DNA of 58,928 nt from Extibacter muris (GCF_004345005.1 NZ_SMMX01000019.1:1-58928), one strand, 5' to 3'. Positions 27,820 to 36,938 are shown, counted from the stretch's first letter. Numbers and translations are program-made. Notes: generated by a model not told the origin, from the sequence alone.

Positions 27820-28986
27820 ATGATAAATTTTACACATAAAAACCCTGCAAGAATTCTTTTTGGAGACGGCTCTGAAAATGAAGTATACGCTTTACTTCAG
27901 GAGTATCATGTTTCTTCTTTATTATTGGTATACAGCGGTGAGTTTATTAAAGACCTTGGAATCTGGGACGTTGTAAAAAATGCCTGTGATAAGCTAAACA
28001 TCACATTTACAAAATGTTCCAAAGTTGTTCCAAATCCAAAGATTGAATTAGTGCGTGAACTGATAGAAAAAGGAAAGGCACAGTCCGTTGACTTCATTCT
28101 TGCAATCGGCGGCGGAAGTTCTATGGATACTGCCAAAGCAGTTGCTCTTGGTATTCCATATGACGGAGATGTCTGGGACTTCTTTGACGGTACTGCTTCT
28201 CCTGAAAAAGCACTTCCAGTTGGTGCCATTACTACATTGCCTGCCAGCGGTTCTGAGACATCCAATTGTTCTATCATATCAAACGGACTGTTAAAAATGG
28301 GCTTTGAGGATGATATGATTATTCCGAAATTTGCAATTATGAACCCACGGTATACACTGGGACTTCCTGCTTATCAGACTTCCTGCGGATGTGCAGATAT
28401 TCTTTCTCATCTGCTAGAAAGATATTTTACAGATGTACCGAATGTAGATACGACAGATTATATGATTGAAGGCGCAGTCAAAGCAATCATGGTAAATGCT
28501 GAACGCCTGATGAAAGACCCACAAAATTATAATGCCCGTGCAGAAGTGCAGTGGCTTGCTTCTATTGCTCACAATGGTATTCTTGATACGGGACGTGTAG
28601 CTGACTGGGGTTCTCACAGAATTGAACATGAACTCAGCGCCCTGTATGGAATTACTCACGGTGAAGGAATGGCTGTTGTTCTTGTAGCTTGGTGCCGGTA
28701 TATGGCGGACGCTAAACCTGCAAAACTTGCACAGCTTTCTGCACGTGTATTTGATGTTGATACTTATAACTATACTGAAACTGAAATGGCATATATTCTT
28801 GCCGATAAATTAGAACAATTTTTCAAATCCCTGAATTTGAAAACAACTTTGAAAGAATTAAATATTGATGACAAACACTTTGAAGAAATGGCTAACCGGG
28901 CAACTAATAACAATCAGAATCCAGTTGGACACTATATTCCATTACATGTGGACGAATTCGTAAATATTTTAAAACTTGCTTTATAG
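27820..28986 (+). CDS. Iron-containing alcohol dehydrogenase
   Basis: This 388-residue enzyme of the butanol-dehydrogenase-like group has the NAD-binding AIGGGSSMDTAKAVALG, TLPASGSETSN, and the metal ligands in the CGCADILSHLLERY and GITHGEGMAVVL regions. It reduces an aldehyde to an alcohol. In the setting of the neighbouring salvage genes it would reduce the aldehyde released by the class II aldolase: acetaldehyde from 5-deoxyribose or methylthioacetaldehyde from methylthioribose. That role is inference from context. Confidence 0.93.
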   Translation: MINFTHKNPARILFGDGSENEVYALLQEYHVSSLLLVYSGEFIKDLGIWDVVKNACDKLNITFTKCSKVVPNPKIELVRELIEKGKAQSVDFILAIGGGSSMDTAKAVALGIPYDGDVWDFFDGTASPEKALPVGAITTLPASGSETSNCSIISNGLLKMGFEDDMIIPKFAIMNPRYTLGLPAYQTSCGCADILSHLLERYFTDVPNVDTTDYMIEGAVKAIMVNAERLMKDPQNYNARAEVQWLASIAHNGILDTGRVADWGSHRIEHELSALYGITHGEGMAVVLVAWCRYMADAKPAKLAQLSARVFDVDTYNYTETEMAYILADKLEQFFKSLNLKTTLKELNIDDKHFEEMANRATNNNQNPVGHYIPLHVDEFVNILKLAL

Positions 28987-29026
28987 AAAAGTAATATGAA
29001 AATTGCTGTTATAACTATTATTTTAG

Positions 29027-29075
29027 AATCCGCTGCATGGACAGATACTTTTTCTGTCCTGCAGTGGATTTTTTC
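29027..29075. terminator. Terminator between adh and the YhaN-like gene
   Basis: AATCCGCTGCATGGACAG pairs with CTGTCCTGCAGTGGATT (one bulge) around a T-rich loop and is followed by TTTTTTC. It can serve both converging genes. Confidence 0.85.
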
Positions 29076-29090
29076 ATAAGCCATACTTTT

Positions 29091-30644
29091 TTAGGGTAAT
29101 AGTTCTTTGAATCTAATCCCCAGCCGGTTCAGTATGTGTTCTTCCCGTTTCTGGCATGTAAATATGATAATCTGTCTTTTATTTTCGGCAAGCCACCTGA
29201 GCGTATTTTCCAGCCGTACGTCATCGTAGTATGCAAAGGTATCGTCCAGAATCACCGGATACTCCTCCTCATAGAGCAGCCCGGCCGACGCCATACGAAG
29301 GGCAAAGTACGTCTGCTCTACAGTGCCGCGACTCACCTGTTCAACCGGTATTTTCCTGCCCTCTGAAATCAGGTTCATATGTAAATTGTCCTCCACCACA
29401 AGCTTCGTATACTTGCCGCCCGTAATTTCATTCATTATCTCAGACGCCTTGTCGTCCAGCTTCTGCTCCAGCTCGTCCTGCATTCTGGCTGCCAGTTCGT
29501 TTATCTTCTCCATGGCAAGCCTGACCGCCCGGATGTCCCTGTCCTGCTCTCTGGACGTATCGCTCACTTCGTCCAGTTCCTCAAGCTGTTCCTTCAGATT
29601 GTCATACTGCACCCGCCTCTCACGCAGCTCTTCACAGACATGACTCATTTCCCATCGAAGCTTCTCCAGCGGTATCTTCTCCTCCTCCGGCGTTATTTCC
29701 TCCAGAATAATCTCAGGCTCAGTCTTGACCGCTCTTTTATCGACCTTCATGCGGTTCCACACATAGATTCCGCTCAGGAGAAAAAGTATAATTGCCACAA
29801 GGTAGTTCCACGGCCTCGGTATAAACACAAAGGCAAATATAACGACAATGGAAAAGAGGATTATTTCAAGCGGATGGATGCGCCATTTGTTCGGGCGCAG
29901 TTCATCCAGGACGCGCTTGTTATCCGGCTCTTCCCGGCTGCGGCGCTCTTTTTCCCTCCTGTACTCCAGTTCCGCGCTGATACGCTCCTGCTCCCCCTCC
30001 AGACGGTGGACATCACGCCATACATAGGAAGCCTCCAGTTCTATCTTCTCTCTTGTGCGGTGCTTTTTCTCCAGGGCCTCCTTGGCTTCCCGCTCCTGCT
30101 CGCGGAGCCTGGCCCTGAGAGCGCCGGTCGCCTTTTCGAGATTGATGTCGCTGTTGCCGGTGGCATAGTAATTCGACGCGTAGTTTTTCAGTTCAGCCGC
30201 AAGCGGCTGCCCCGGTTCTGCTTTCAGCTGGCCTATGGATACTGTGTTCTCATAGCCGGACGCGGCTAGCCCTCCAAGAATCATCTCCAAATCCCCATCG
30301 GCTACAGACAGCTCTTCCCCGTCATCTTCGCATATGAGCTCTGCATTCCTGGAATATCTGTCAAAGTTCCTGCTGAGGCAGAATCTCTTCCCTCCGCTTT
30401 CAAACTTCAGCATACCAGAATAATAGTTGGGATTCTCCCACGGTTCGTACATGCTGAACGTGTCATTCACGGAGGCTCTTCCCCGCCCCCGCTCAAGCCC
30501 GAACAGCATGCTTTTTATAAACGTATGTAAGGTGGACTTCCCGGACTCATTCTCTCCATAGAACAGGTTGACGCCATCGGACAGTTCCACATTTTTGTCT
30601 TTTATTTTTCCAAAATTCTTTACAATCAGTTCCTGAATTCTCAT
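29091..30644 (-). CDS. YhaN/SbcC-like SMC-type ATPase with central membrane hairpin
   Basis: This 517-residue ATPase has Walker A GENESGKSTLHTF near residue 31, an ABC-type signature VSRGTVEQTYFALRMA and Walker B YPVILDDTFAYYDD near the C terminus. Between the two halves are short coiled coils and, in place of a long Rad50 arm, two hydrophobic segments (about 258-302: LEIILFSIVVIFAFVFI then YLVAIILFLLSGIYVW). It overlaps the phosphoesterase gene by 4 bp, as sbcC/sbcD pairs do. It probably forms a membrane-tethered Mre11/Rad50-type complex. It is small for the family. Confidence 0.85.
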   Translation of the reverse strand: MRIQELIVKNFGKIKDKNVELSDGVNLFYGENESGKSTLHTFIKSMLFGLERGRGRASVNDTFSMYEPWENPNYYSGMLKFESGGKRFCLSRNFDRYSRNAELICEDDGEELSVADGDLEMILGGLAASGYENTVSIGQLKAEPGQPLAAELKNYASNYYATGNSDINLEKATGALRARLREQEREAKEALEKKHRTREKIELEASYVWRDVHRLEGEQERISAELEYRREKERRSREEPDNKRVLDELRPNKWRIHPLEIILFSIVVIFAFVFIPRPWNYLVAIILFLLSGIYVWNRMKVDKRAVKTEPEIILEEITPEEEKIPLEKLRWEMSHVCEELRERRVQYDNLKEQLEELDEVSDTSREQDRDIRAVRLAMEKINELAARMQDELEQKLDDKASEIMNEITGGKYTKLVVEDNLHMNLISEGRKIPVEQVSRGTVEQTYFALRMASAGLLYEEEYPVILDDTFAYYDDVRLENTLRWLAENKRQIIIFTCQKREEHILNRLGIRFKELLP

Positions 30645-31702
30645 TTAAAGCCTCTTCTCGTCTCCATCAACGCCTGCACGCCTTCGCACAGCGCACGGTA
30701 TTCGATACTTTCCTTGTCCCCATTGTTCAGATTCTGAATAAACTTTCCGAGGAGATTCCCCTTGTTCTGTTCGTACAATTTATCAAAATCATATGCCGGT
30801 TTCGTATTGTCCGCGATCTCAATGATATTTCCGTAAGTATCCATGTTAGTCAAATCAAATAATATTTCCGGGTCTCTCTGTCCCGTCAGTATTATTTTGT
30901 ATATGTTCTGGATTCCGTTATTTTCAATCGCGCTCTGTATCGCCTCACGCACGCCGTATCCGGTCATATTTTCTGTCACCGGTATGTCCATATGTACATA
31001 GTCTCTCACAGCGCACGGTACAAAAGAGGTCTTACAGACTTCGTCCGCAATCTCTCCCACAACGTATCCATGGGTTCCGGTATCATTCTTATCAATCGGT
31101 TCCAGGGCGCCGCTGAAATACGCCCTGTTTGGTATAAGCTCCTGCGGCCTGTGGATATGGCCGAAAGCCGCATAATCATATCCCAGTTTCGCAATCTCAC
31201 CCACTCTGAACGGCATGTGCTTATCATCGCCGCCGTGGGCCAATAGAATTTCATATTTCTGCTTTCTCAGCGGGACCGCTTCACTGCCAATTCTGTCGGC
31301 GTTTTCCTTCTGAACATAACTCTGTCCGTATACGGCCAGATTGAGCCGCGGAAGTTCCACACACGTCATATGTTCACTCAGTATCATATGTACATTCTCC
31401 GCCCAGGAAAATGTCCGGTAATAGGAATCTTTTTTCAGATAATCGTGGTTGCCCGCTATGATAAATACTTCTGTATCAGGTATGCCCGCGAACAGAAAGT
31501 TCACTTCTTTCAGTTCCCGAAGAAGCGGCTGCCGGTGGAACAGATCGCCCGCAATCAGAAGGACGTCCGCCTCTTCGGCCCTGCACTGTTCAATTATGCC
31601 CGCAAAACTATTCCATATCTCCTGTGCCCTGCTTTTGCTGTATGCGTTTCCTGCGTCCGGACTTGCTCCTAAATGTATGTCTGCGATGTGTATGAACTTC
31701 AT
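30641..31702 (-). CDS. YhaO/SbcD-like metallophosphoesterase (DNA nuclease)
   Basis: This 353-residue protein has calcineurin-type motifs in order: FIHIADIHLGA, LLIAGDLFHRQPLL, IAGNHDYL, LLAHGG and FGHIHRP. It is the Mre11/SbcD-type nuclease partner of the ATPase encoded immediately downstream. The start codon lies 95 bp inside the end of the histidine kinase gene, in a different frame. DNA repair or processing is the family role. Confidence 0.9.
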   Translation of the reverse strand: MKFIHIADIHLGASPDAGNAYSKSRAQEIWNSFAGIIEQCRAEEADVLLIAGDLFHRQPLLRELKEVNFLFAGIPDTEVFIIAGNHDYLKKDSYYRTFSWAENVHMILSEHMTCVELPRLNLAVYGQSYVQKENADRIGSEAVPLRKQKYEILLAHGGDDKHMPFRVGEIAKLGYDYAAFGHIHRPQELIPNRAYFSGALEPIDKNDTGTHGYVVGEIADEVCKTSFVPCAVRDYVHMDIPVTENMTGYGVREAIQSAIENNGIQNIYKIILTGQRDPEILFDLTNMDTYGNIIEIADNTKPAYDFDKLYEQNKGNLLGKFIQNLNNGDKESIEYRALCEGVQALMETRRGFK

Positions 31703-32846
31703 CTGCTGCTCCTTCTTCCTCTATGTTCTTAGACGGCAGCGTCACGATAAACTGCGTCTTTATGTCATCACTTTTCGCACGGATCAATCCTCCGTGAAGT
31801 TCTACGATTTCCTTTGCTATAGCCAGGCCAAGTCCCGCGCCTCCGGTGCCGCTCGACCTGGAGCCATCCACCCGGTAGAATTTTTCAAATATCGTCTGAA
31901 GCATCGTCCCGGGTATCTTATCGCCTTCATTGGTAAATATTATCTCAATATCTCCCCGCTTCATCTGTGCGCTGATCTGTATCTTTGTATATTCATAACA
32001 ATATGCTATCGCATTTCTCAGCAAGTTGTCAAAGACGCGTGCCAGCTTATCGGGATCCCCATATACTACCAGATTCTCCTCTACCTGCACTTCACAAGCC
32101 AGCTGCTTCTCCTGCAGCACCCCGTAGAGTTCATCTGCCAGCTGCTCAATCATCATGGACAAGTTGATTTCTATCGGTTCCAGCTCAATATCCTGAAGGT
32201 TATATCTTGTAATATCAAAAAACTCATTGATAAGCTCGCCCAGCCGGATAGACTTTTCCAGCGATACGTGGATATACTTTGCACGTTCTTCTTCTGTCAT
32301 ATCCGGATGGCTGTCCAGCATTGTCAGATAAGCCACGATGGAGGTGAGAGGCGTCTTCAGGTCATGGGCCAGGAACACGACGAGGTCATTCTTCTTCTTT
32401 TCCCCCTCCTCCGCTTCCAGCTCCTGCCGCTTCAGCGTAGCTTTGATCTCATTCAGCCTGATTTCGATCGGCTTCAGTTCTGTGATGAGGCGGATTGGCT
32501 CGGTGGAATCAGACAGTATGTTCTCAATCCCCTCGCCTACCTGGTCCAGATATTTTGTCATCTTTGAAAGCGCCACGTAGAAGAATAAAGCAAATAAGAG
32601 CAGAAAACCAACTATCATAAAGAAGGTCTTATTGTTTCCAATGAGCCTCCAATATAAATCGATCGCCGTCTGCTCTTCCATATTCAGATGCATCATCATA
32701 CTGACGAATGTCTTGGCAAAGCTGTCGTTATAGATACCGTCAATCACATAATTCAGTATAAATCCGCCCACCAAAACAGTCAGTGCTGTGACCAGCACCG
32801 TCTGCAGCAGGATACTGAATTTTAACTTCCGGTAATTATTCTTCAA
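31608..32846 (-). CDS. VanS-like sensor histidine kinase
   Basis: This 412-residue kinase has two membrane segments (about 12-34 and 72-94) around a short extracytoplasmic loop, then the H-box VVFLAHDLKTPLTS, N-box DNLLRNAIAYC and G-boxes GGAGLGLAIAKEIVELH. It resembles VanS-type kinases found in the core genomes of Lachnospiraceae. The catalytic domain ends at about TLPSKN, and a basic tail of about 40 residues overlaps the start of the SbcD-like gene. It is paired with the regulator upstream, overlapping it by 11 bp. The signal is unknown; no vanHAX genes are present. Confidence 0.92.
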   Translation of the reverse strand: MKNNYRKLKFSILLQTVLVTALTVLVGGFILNYVIDGIYNDSFAKTFVSMMMHLNMEEQTAIDLYWRLIGNNKTFFMIVGFLLLFALFFYVALSKMTKYLDQVGEGIENILSDSTEPIRLITELKPIEIRLNEIKATLKRQELEAEEGEKKKNDLVVFLAHDLKTPLTSIVAYLTMLDSHPDMTEEERAKYIHVSLEKSIRLGELINEFFDITRYNLQDIELEPIEINLSMMIEQLADELYGVLQEKQLACEVQVEENLVVYGDPDKLARVFDNLLRNAIAYCYEYTKIQISAQMKRGDIEIIFTNEGDKIPGTMLQTIFEKFYRVDGSRSSGTGGAGLGLAIAKEIVELHGGLIRAKSDDIKTQFIVTLPSKNIEEEGAADEVHTHRRHTFRSKSGRRKRIQQKQGTGDME

Positions 32847-33525
32847 CCTTATAACCTACTCCCCATACTGTCTTGATGAAATCGGTTTTTCCGGTGGGCG
32901 CGCTCATCTTCTCCCTCAGATGCCTGATATGCACCATCACCGTATTGTTGCTGTTCTTATAATATTGTTCATTCCACACCTTTTCAAACAGTTCTTCTGA
33001 ACTGATAACCTTGCCTCTGTTCTCGCAGAGCAGCCAGAGTATATCAAATTCAATCGGCGTAAGCGTGAGTGGAACTTCATTATAGACGCACTCATGCGAC
33101 GTCCGGTTCAGGAAGAGCCCCCCGAAATCCAGGATATCTCCCTCTTCCCTGCTTCCGTCGTTATATTGTGTACACCGCCTCAGCTGTGCCTTCACACGGG
33201 CCACGAGCTCCAGCGGGTTGAACGGCTTTGGAATATAGTCGTCCGCCCCCATCGTGAGCCCCGTTATCTTGTCCATATATTCTGTCTTAGCTGTCAGCAT
33301 TATGACCGGAAATGTATACTTCTCACGAATCTGCTTCAGAATCTGGAATCCGTCTATGTCCGGAAGCATAATATCCAGTATAGCCAAATCAATCTTCATG
33401 CTGCCGATGTAATCGAGCGCCTCCTGCCCTGTATAGCATTTGTGTACATCGTACTGGTCGCTCTGCAGATAAAGTTCTATTACATCTGCGATTTCCTTTT
33501 CATCATCTACTACTAATATATTCAT
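32836..33525 (-). CDS. VanR-like OmpR-family response regulator
   Basis: This 229-residue protein has a receiver domain (VDDEKEIADVIELYL, phosphoacceptor Asp in DLAILDIMLPDIDG, Lys in YIPKPFNP) and a winged-helix effector domain ending VWGVGYKVEE. It is the partner of the VanS-like kinase that overlaps its 3' end. The target genes are unknown; the kinase and nuclease genes downstream may be included in the transcript. Confidence 0.93.
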   Translation of the reverse strand: MNILVVDDEKEIADVIELYLQSDQYDVHKCYTGQEALDYIGSMKIDLAILDIMLPDIDGFQILKQIREKYTFPVIMLTAKTEYMDKITGLTMGADDYIPKPFNPLELVARVKAQLRRCTQYNDGSREEGDILDFGGLFLNRTSHECVYNEVPLTLTPIEFDILWLLCENRGKVISSEELFEKVWNEQYYKNSNNTVMVHIRHLREKMSAPTGKTDFIKTVWGVGYKVEE

Positions 33526-33543
33526 ACTTACCCTCCAGGCAAC

Positions 33544-34935
33544 TTACAGCTCGCAGTTGTTGACTGTTCTCGGGAACGGTATGACGTCACGGATATTGCC
33601 CATGCCCGTCAGATACATGATACACCGTTCGAATCCGAGCCCGAATCCGGAATGTCTTGTAGAACCATATCTTCTGAGGTCGAGGTAGAATTCATAGTCC
33701 TCTTCCTTGAGATCCATCTCCTTCATCCTTGCAAGCAGCTTATCATAATCGTCTTCTCTCTGGCTTCCTCCTATGATCTCCCCGATTCCCGGCACTAGGC
33801 AGTCGACCGCCGCAACAGTCCTGCCGTCATCGTTCTGCTTCATATAGAACGCCTTAATCTCCTTCGGGTAATCTGTCACAAAGACCGGACGCTTATATAC
33901 TTCTTCAGTCAGATAGCGTTCGTGCTCGGTCTGAAGGTCTGTTCCCCATGATACCTTATATTCAAACTTATCGTTGTTTTTCTCAAGAATCTCAACCGCT
34001 TCCGTGTATGTGACCCTCGCAAATTCGGAAGAAACGACATTTTTCAGCCTGTCAAGGAGTCCCTTGTCCACAAAAGAATTAAAGAAACTAATCTCTTCGG
34101 GCGCGTTTTCCAGTACGTAATTGATTACATACTTGAGCATCGCCTCCGCCAGCATCATATTGTCATCCAGATCTGCAAATGCCATCTCCGGCTCAATCAT
34201 CCAGAATTCAGCGGCATGCCGCGTCGTGTTGGAATTCTCCGCCCTGAACGTCGGCCCGAACGTGTATATATTGCGAAACGCCTGGGCATATGTCTCACCG
34301 TTGAGCTGTCCGCTGACTGTCAGGCTCGTCTCTTTGCCGAAGAAGTCCCTGGAATAGTCTACATTTCCCTGCCCGTCCTTCGGCGTATCCTCAAGATCAA
34401 GCGTCGTGACACGGAACATCTCCCCTGCACCTTCACAGTCGCTTCCTGTAATGATTGGCGTATGGACGTAGACGAAGCCTCTCTCCTGGAAGAACCTGTG
34501 GAGTGCGTATGCCGTAAGGGAACGCACGCGGAATACTGCCTGGAATGTGTTCGTTCTCGGCCGCAGGTGTGCTATCGTACGCAGATATTCAAAACTGTGG
34601 CGTTTCTTCTGGAGCGGGTAGTCTGGCGCGGATGCTCCCTCGACCTCCACCTCTCTTGCCTGTATCTCAAATGGCTGCTTCGCCTGCGGCGTAGCTACGA
34701 GCGTGCCTGTCACGATGACAGCGGCTCCTACGTTGAGGCGGGATATCTCATCAAAATTATCCATCGTATCGTGGTACACTACCTGCAGAGGTTCAAAAAA
34801 GGTTCCGTCATTGACAACAATGAATCCAAACGCCTTGGAATCCCTCAGGCTGCGCACCCATCCTCCGATTGTAATGTCCTTGTCCAGATATTCTTCTCTG
34901 TTTTTATACAATTCTCTGATAGTTATCAAATCCAT
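33544..34935 (-). CDS. asnS: Asparagine--tRNA ligase
   Basis: This 463-residue class II tRNA synthetase has an N-terminal OB-fold ([19 protein letters not shown]). Motif 2 is [20 protein letters not shown] and motif 3 is [15 protein letters not shown]. These define AsnRS, which charges tRNA-Asn directly. The ATG at 34935 ([12 protein letters not shown]) has AAAGGAG upstream; the in-frame start at 34980 would add 15 residues. A small spacer separates it from the VanR-like gene downstream. Confidence 0.96.
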   Translation of the reverse strand: MDLITIRELYKNREEYLDKDITIGGWVRSLRDSKAFGFIVVNDGTFFEPLQVVYHDTMDNFDEISRLNVGAAVIVTGTLVATPQAKQPFEIQAREVEVEGASAPDYPLQKKRHSFEYLRTIAHLRPRTNTFQAVFRVRSLTAYALHRFFQERGFVYVHTPIITGSDCEGAGEMFRVTTLDLEDTPKDGQGNVDYSRDFFGKETSLTVSGQLNGETYAQAFRNIYTFGPTFRAENSNTTRHAAEFWMIEPEMAFADLDDNMMLAEAMLKYVINYVLENAPEEISFFNSFVDKGLLDRLKNVVSSEFARVTYTEAVEILEKNNDKFEYKVSWGTDLQTEHERYLTEEVYKRPVFVTDYPKEIKAFYMKQNDDGRTVAAVDCLVPGIGEIIGGSQREDDYDKLLARMKEMDLKEEDYEFYLDLRRYGSTRHSGFGLGFERCIMYLTGMGNIRDVIPFPRTVNNCEL

Positions 34936-35193
34936 ACCAATTAACTCCTTTATATTATTCATGTAGTCATTATAACACATCCGTCAAGGAGGGTGAATTG
35001 AAATTTACATCTATTATACACCCCGGCCAAATAGGGGATTTCAATTAAGAATACTTGAACCCTGCTGCCAGATATGGTATAAAACCGTGGTACTATTAAT
35101 AGTACCTTAATCAATAGAGATTGTATAAGCGGTTTGCTATATTTTTAGTAACCGATACTTGATATTTTACTATAAATATAGTATAGTGAATAT

Positions 35194-35292
35194 ATGAATA
35201 GGGAAACCGGAAGCGGCTTACCTATAAATGACTATTACGCTATTATACAATAGTCGTCACTATGGCAGTAGTAGCGGCTATTTTCTTTTGTC
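35194..35292 (+). ncRNA. Putative antitoxin RNA, copy 1
   Basis: TTGATA (35159-35164) and TATAGT (35182-35187) with 17-bp spacing form a strong promoter reading toward the toxin ORF. A transcript beginning near 35194 would contain GGGAAACCGGAAGCGGCTTACC in its first 30 bases. It would end at the hairpin around 35253-35280 followed by TTTTCTTTT, overlapping the 3' end of the minus-strand toxin message. The layout is that of a convergent type I antitoxin. Expression is not shown. Confidence 0.5.
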
Positions 35293-35370
35293 CTTGAAAA
35301 TCTGATAGCACAGACCAACAAGGGCAACTATGAGTATACTAAACTGAATCAAATCAGAATATGTAACCAC
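35278..35370 (-). CDS. Holin-like type I toxin peptide, copy 1
   Basis: A GTG start with AAAGGAGGG nine bases upstream opens a 30-residue peptide. It has a polar N terminus (VTYSDLIQF), one membrane helix (SILIVALVGLCYQIF) and a basic tail KDKRK. This is the pattern of putative holin-like/Fst-TxpA-type toxins. Its promoter is TTGCTG (35484-35479), 17 bp, TATAAT (35461-35456), leaving a leader of about 80 bases. A second copy (39321-39413) differs at two residues. The longer frame to 35484 is only the untranslated leader read through. Confidence 0.68.
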   Translation of the reverse strand: MVTYSDLIQFSILIVALVGLCYQIFKDKRK

Positions 35371-35545
35371 ATAGGCACCCTCCTTTCTTACGTCTGGAGA
35401 GTGTGACCCCTCCGAAAAAGAGGGTAAGCCGCCTCGCTTTGGTTTCCCTGCCCCGATTATACCATTACTTATCTTGTCCAGCAATATTCAATTGTTCTGT
35501 TGCCAGAGCAATTTTCGGACATTCCTTGATTTTATCTCCCCTTCA

Positions 35546-35639
35546 TGCTATACTACAAATCGCTGTACATACCGTATCCACTGGTCTGGCAGCTACCAAT
35601 TACCGTGTGTTCGAGACCTTCCACACGTAAAACAAAACT
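35546..35639 (+). repeat. Left attachment repeat (queT leader copy)
   Basis: The repeat begins TGCTATACTACAAATCGCTG and ends CACGTAAAACAAAACT. It is identical over 94 bp to 45394-45487. The native promoter TTGATT (35526-35531), 17 bp, TATACT (35549-35554) drives it from the asnS side. Because the element separates it from queT, this leader now precedes no gene. Where within the 94 bp the crossover occurs cannot be seen. Confidence 0.88.
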
Positions 35640-35743
35640 TCTATAACCATATATTTATGGTGATTTACAGAGTAGAATTAAGCCTAGAAAACACGCCGTT
35701 TTCGGGCTTTTCTTTTTTATGCCGGTTTATGTTAAGCCTTGCA

Positions 35744-35764
35744 ATTTTGTACTTTTTTTGTACT
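35744..35764 (+). repeat. Subterminal repeat, left (integrase arm-site candidate)
   Basis: A 21-bp sequence starting ATTTTGTACT and ending TTTGTACT occurs here and, in the same orientation, at 45349-45369 near the other end. Another TTTTTGTAC follows at 35766. Paired GTAC repeats at both ends of an element are what an integrase arm-binding domain would use. Confidence 0.55.
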
Positions 35765-35808
35765 GTTTTTGTACGGCATTAAAGAAAGAGCAGGAATGTT
35801 CCCGCCCT

Positions 35809-36927
35809 TTAAAATACATTTGCTATCTTTTCCATCTCCTCCCCTTTGGTATCCGGCAATACATGACTGTATAAATCCATCGTCATTGCCAGAGAGCTAT
35901 GGCCCAGAATGGTCTTTAATACCTGGGGCTTCATCCCCGCTTCAATTGCCCTGGTTGCAAAGGTATGCCGGAACACGTGGGGCGTTATACGGTCAAATTC
36001 GCTGCCTGCTGCCCTTATCCGTCTTATTACTCTGTCTATCTCTCCTTGCACCCGCTCCCGGCTTAATGGCCCTCCATCCTCATTGCAGAAAAGGTATCTA
36101 TCCATCTTCTCCACCTTGAAGCCCCAGTATTTCCGCTGTGCATCCAGCAGATATATGATATCACCGGTCAAAGGGATATCCCTTCTAGACGCTATGGTCT
36201 TTGGCGTATCCTCCATGTAGCCGACACCTTCAATCAACTTTAACGTCCTCTGCACATGAATGACTTTCGCCTTTTTATCAATGTCGGTATACTTAAGCCC
36301 CCGCATTTCTCCATTCCTCATGCCTGTACGGAGCATGACTGCAAAGAAGTTGTACAGGTAGCTTTCTTTGGCGTATTCCATGAAGAGGGCCTGCTGCTCT
36401 TTCGTCATGGCCTGCCTGCTCTTCTTCTCTGTCTGCCTTGGTAGCTCTGCCAGCTTGACCGGGTTCCTTTCAACCAGACCATTCCTCAAGGCCTGCTGGA
36501 AGCATCCGTTCAGCACCGCCGCTACAATCTTGATGCTGGATAGAGCATACCCTTCTTTCACCAAATCATTATATAGCTTCTGGATGTGCTCTCCCCGGAT
36601 ATCTGAGATGTATTTGCCACCCATCCTATCCTTGATGATAGACTGGTAGTATTTCTCATAGTTGATGTAAGTCCCTATCTTTACCCGGTTCTTCTTGTAT
36701 TCCTCCATCCACGTCTTATTCCATTCTGTCAGAGTAACCTTCTCTTTTTCGACAAATATGCCATGCCTCAGTTTATATCTTAAATCCTCCATTTTTTTCT
36801 GAGTTTCTGTTATCGTTTTCCCATGAACTAGGTAGCTCTTGCCTTGGTGCATAAAACGCCCTTCAAACTCATTATATCTTTGCTGTATACCTTTTGGTAG
36901 CTTCCTACCTCTTTTATCAACTGCCAT
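35809..36927 (-). CDS. int: Tyrosine recombinase/integrase
   Basis: This 372-residue phage-type integrase has an N-terminal arm-binding domain (FMHQGKSYLVHGKTITETQK), SAM-like core-binding domain, and catalytic Arg in LRTGMRNGEMRGL, HVFRHTFATRA and the His/Tyr in LGHSSLAMTMDLYSH. It is complete and ends 170 bp from the left attachment repeat. It should integrate the element into the queT leader. A short protein gene overlaps nothing and ends 11 bp upstream. Confidence 0.94.
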   Translation of the reverse strand: MAVDKRGRKLPKGIQQRYNEFEGRFMHQGKSYLVHGKTITETQKKMEDLRYKLRHGIFVEKEKVTLTEWNKTWMEEYKKNRVKIGTYINYEKYYQSIIKDRMGGKYISDIRGEHIQKLYNDLVKEGYALSSIKIVAAVLNGCFQQALRNGLVERNPVKLAELPRQTEKKSRQAMTKEQQALFMEYAKESYLYNFFAVMLRTGMRNGEMRGLKYTDIDKKAKVIHVQRTLKLIEGVGYMEDTPKTIASRRDIPLTGDIIYLLDAQRKYWGFKVEKMDRYLFCNEDGGPLSRERVQGEIDRVIRRIRAAGSEFDRITPHVFRHTFATRAIEAGMKPQVLKTILGHSSLAMTMDLYSHVLPDTKGEEMEKIANVF

Positions 36928-36938
36928 AGTGCCACCGC

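Larger units (their letters stand above)
35042..35500. repeat. Type I toxin-antitoxin repeat, copy 1 (outside the queT-leader element)
   Basis: The segment is repeated at 39092-39530 with about 85-90 percent identity. Shared blocks are CCTGCTGCCAGATA, the perfect palindrome GGTACTATTAATAGTACC (35089-35106 and 39130-39147), a plus-strand promoter, a hairpin, a 30-codon minus-strand ORF and its promoter. Copy 1 lies between asnS and the left attachment repeat, that is, in the flanking chromosome. Confidence 0.85.

Noticed and set aside
31608-33525. Vancomycin resistance locus
   Set aside because: The regulator and kinase resemble VanR/VanS, but no vanH, ligase, vanX or vanY genes are near. Such pairs are common in the core genomes of this group.
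35581-35630. tRNA gene as attachment site (GTGTTCGAGACC resembles a T-loop)
   Set aside because: There is no acceptor stem or anticodon arm around it. The sequence is the queT leader.
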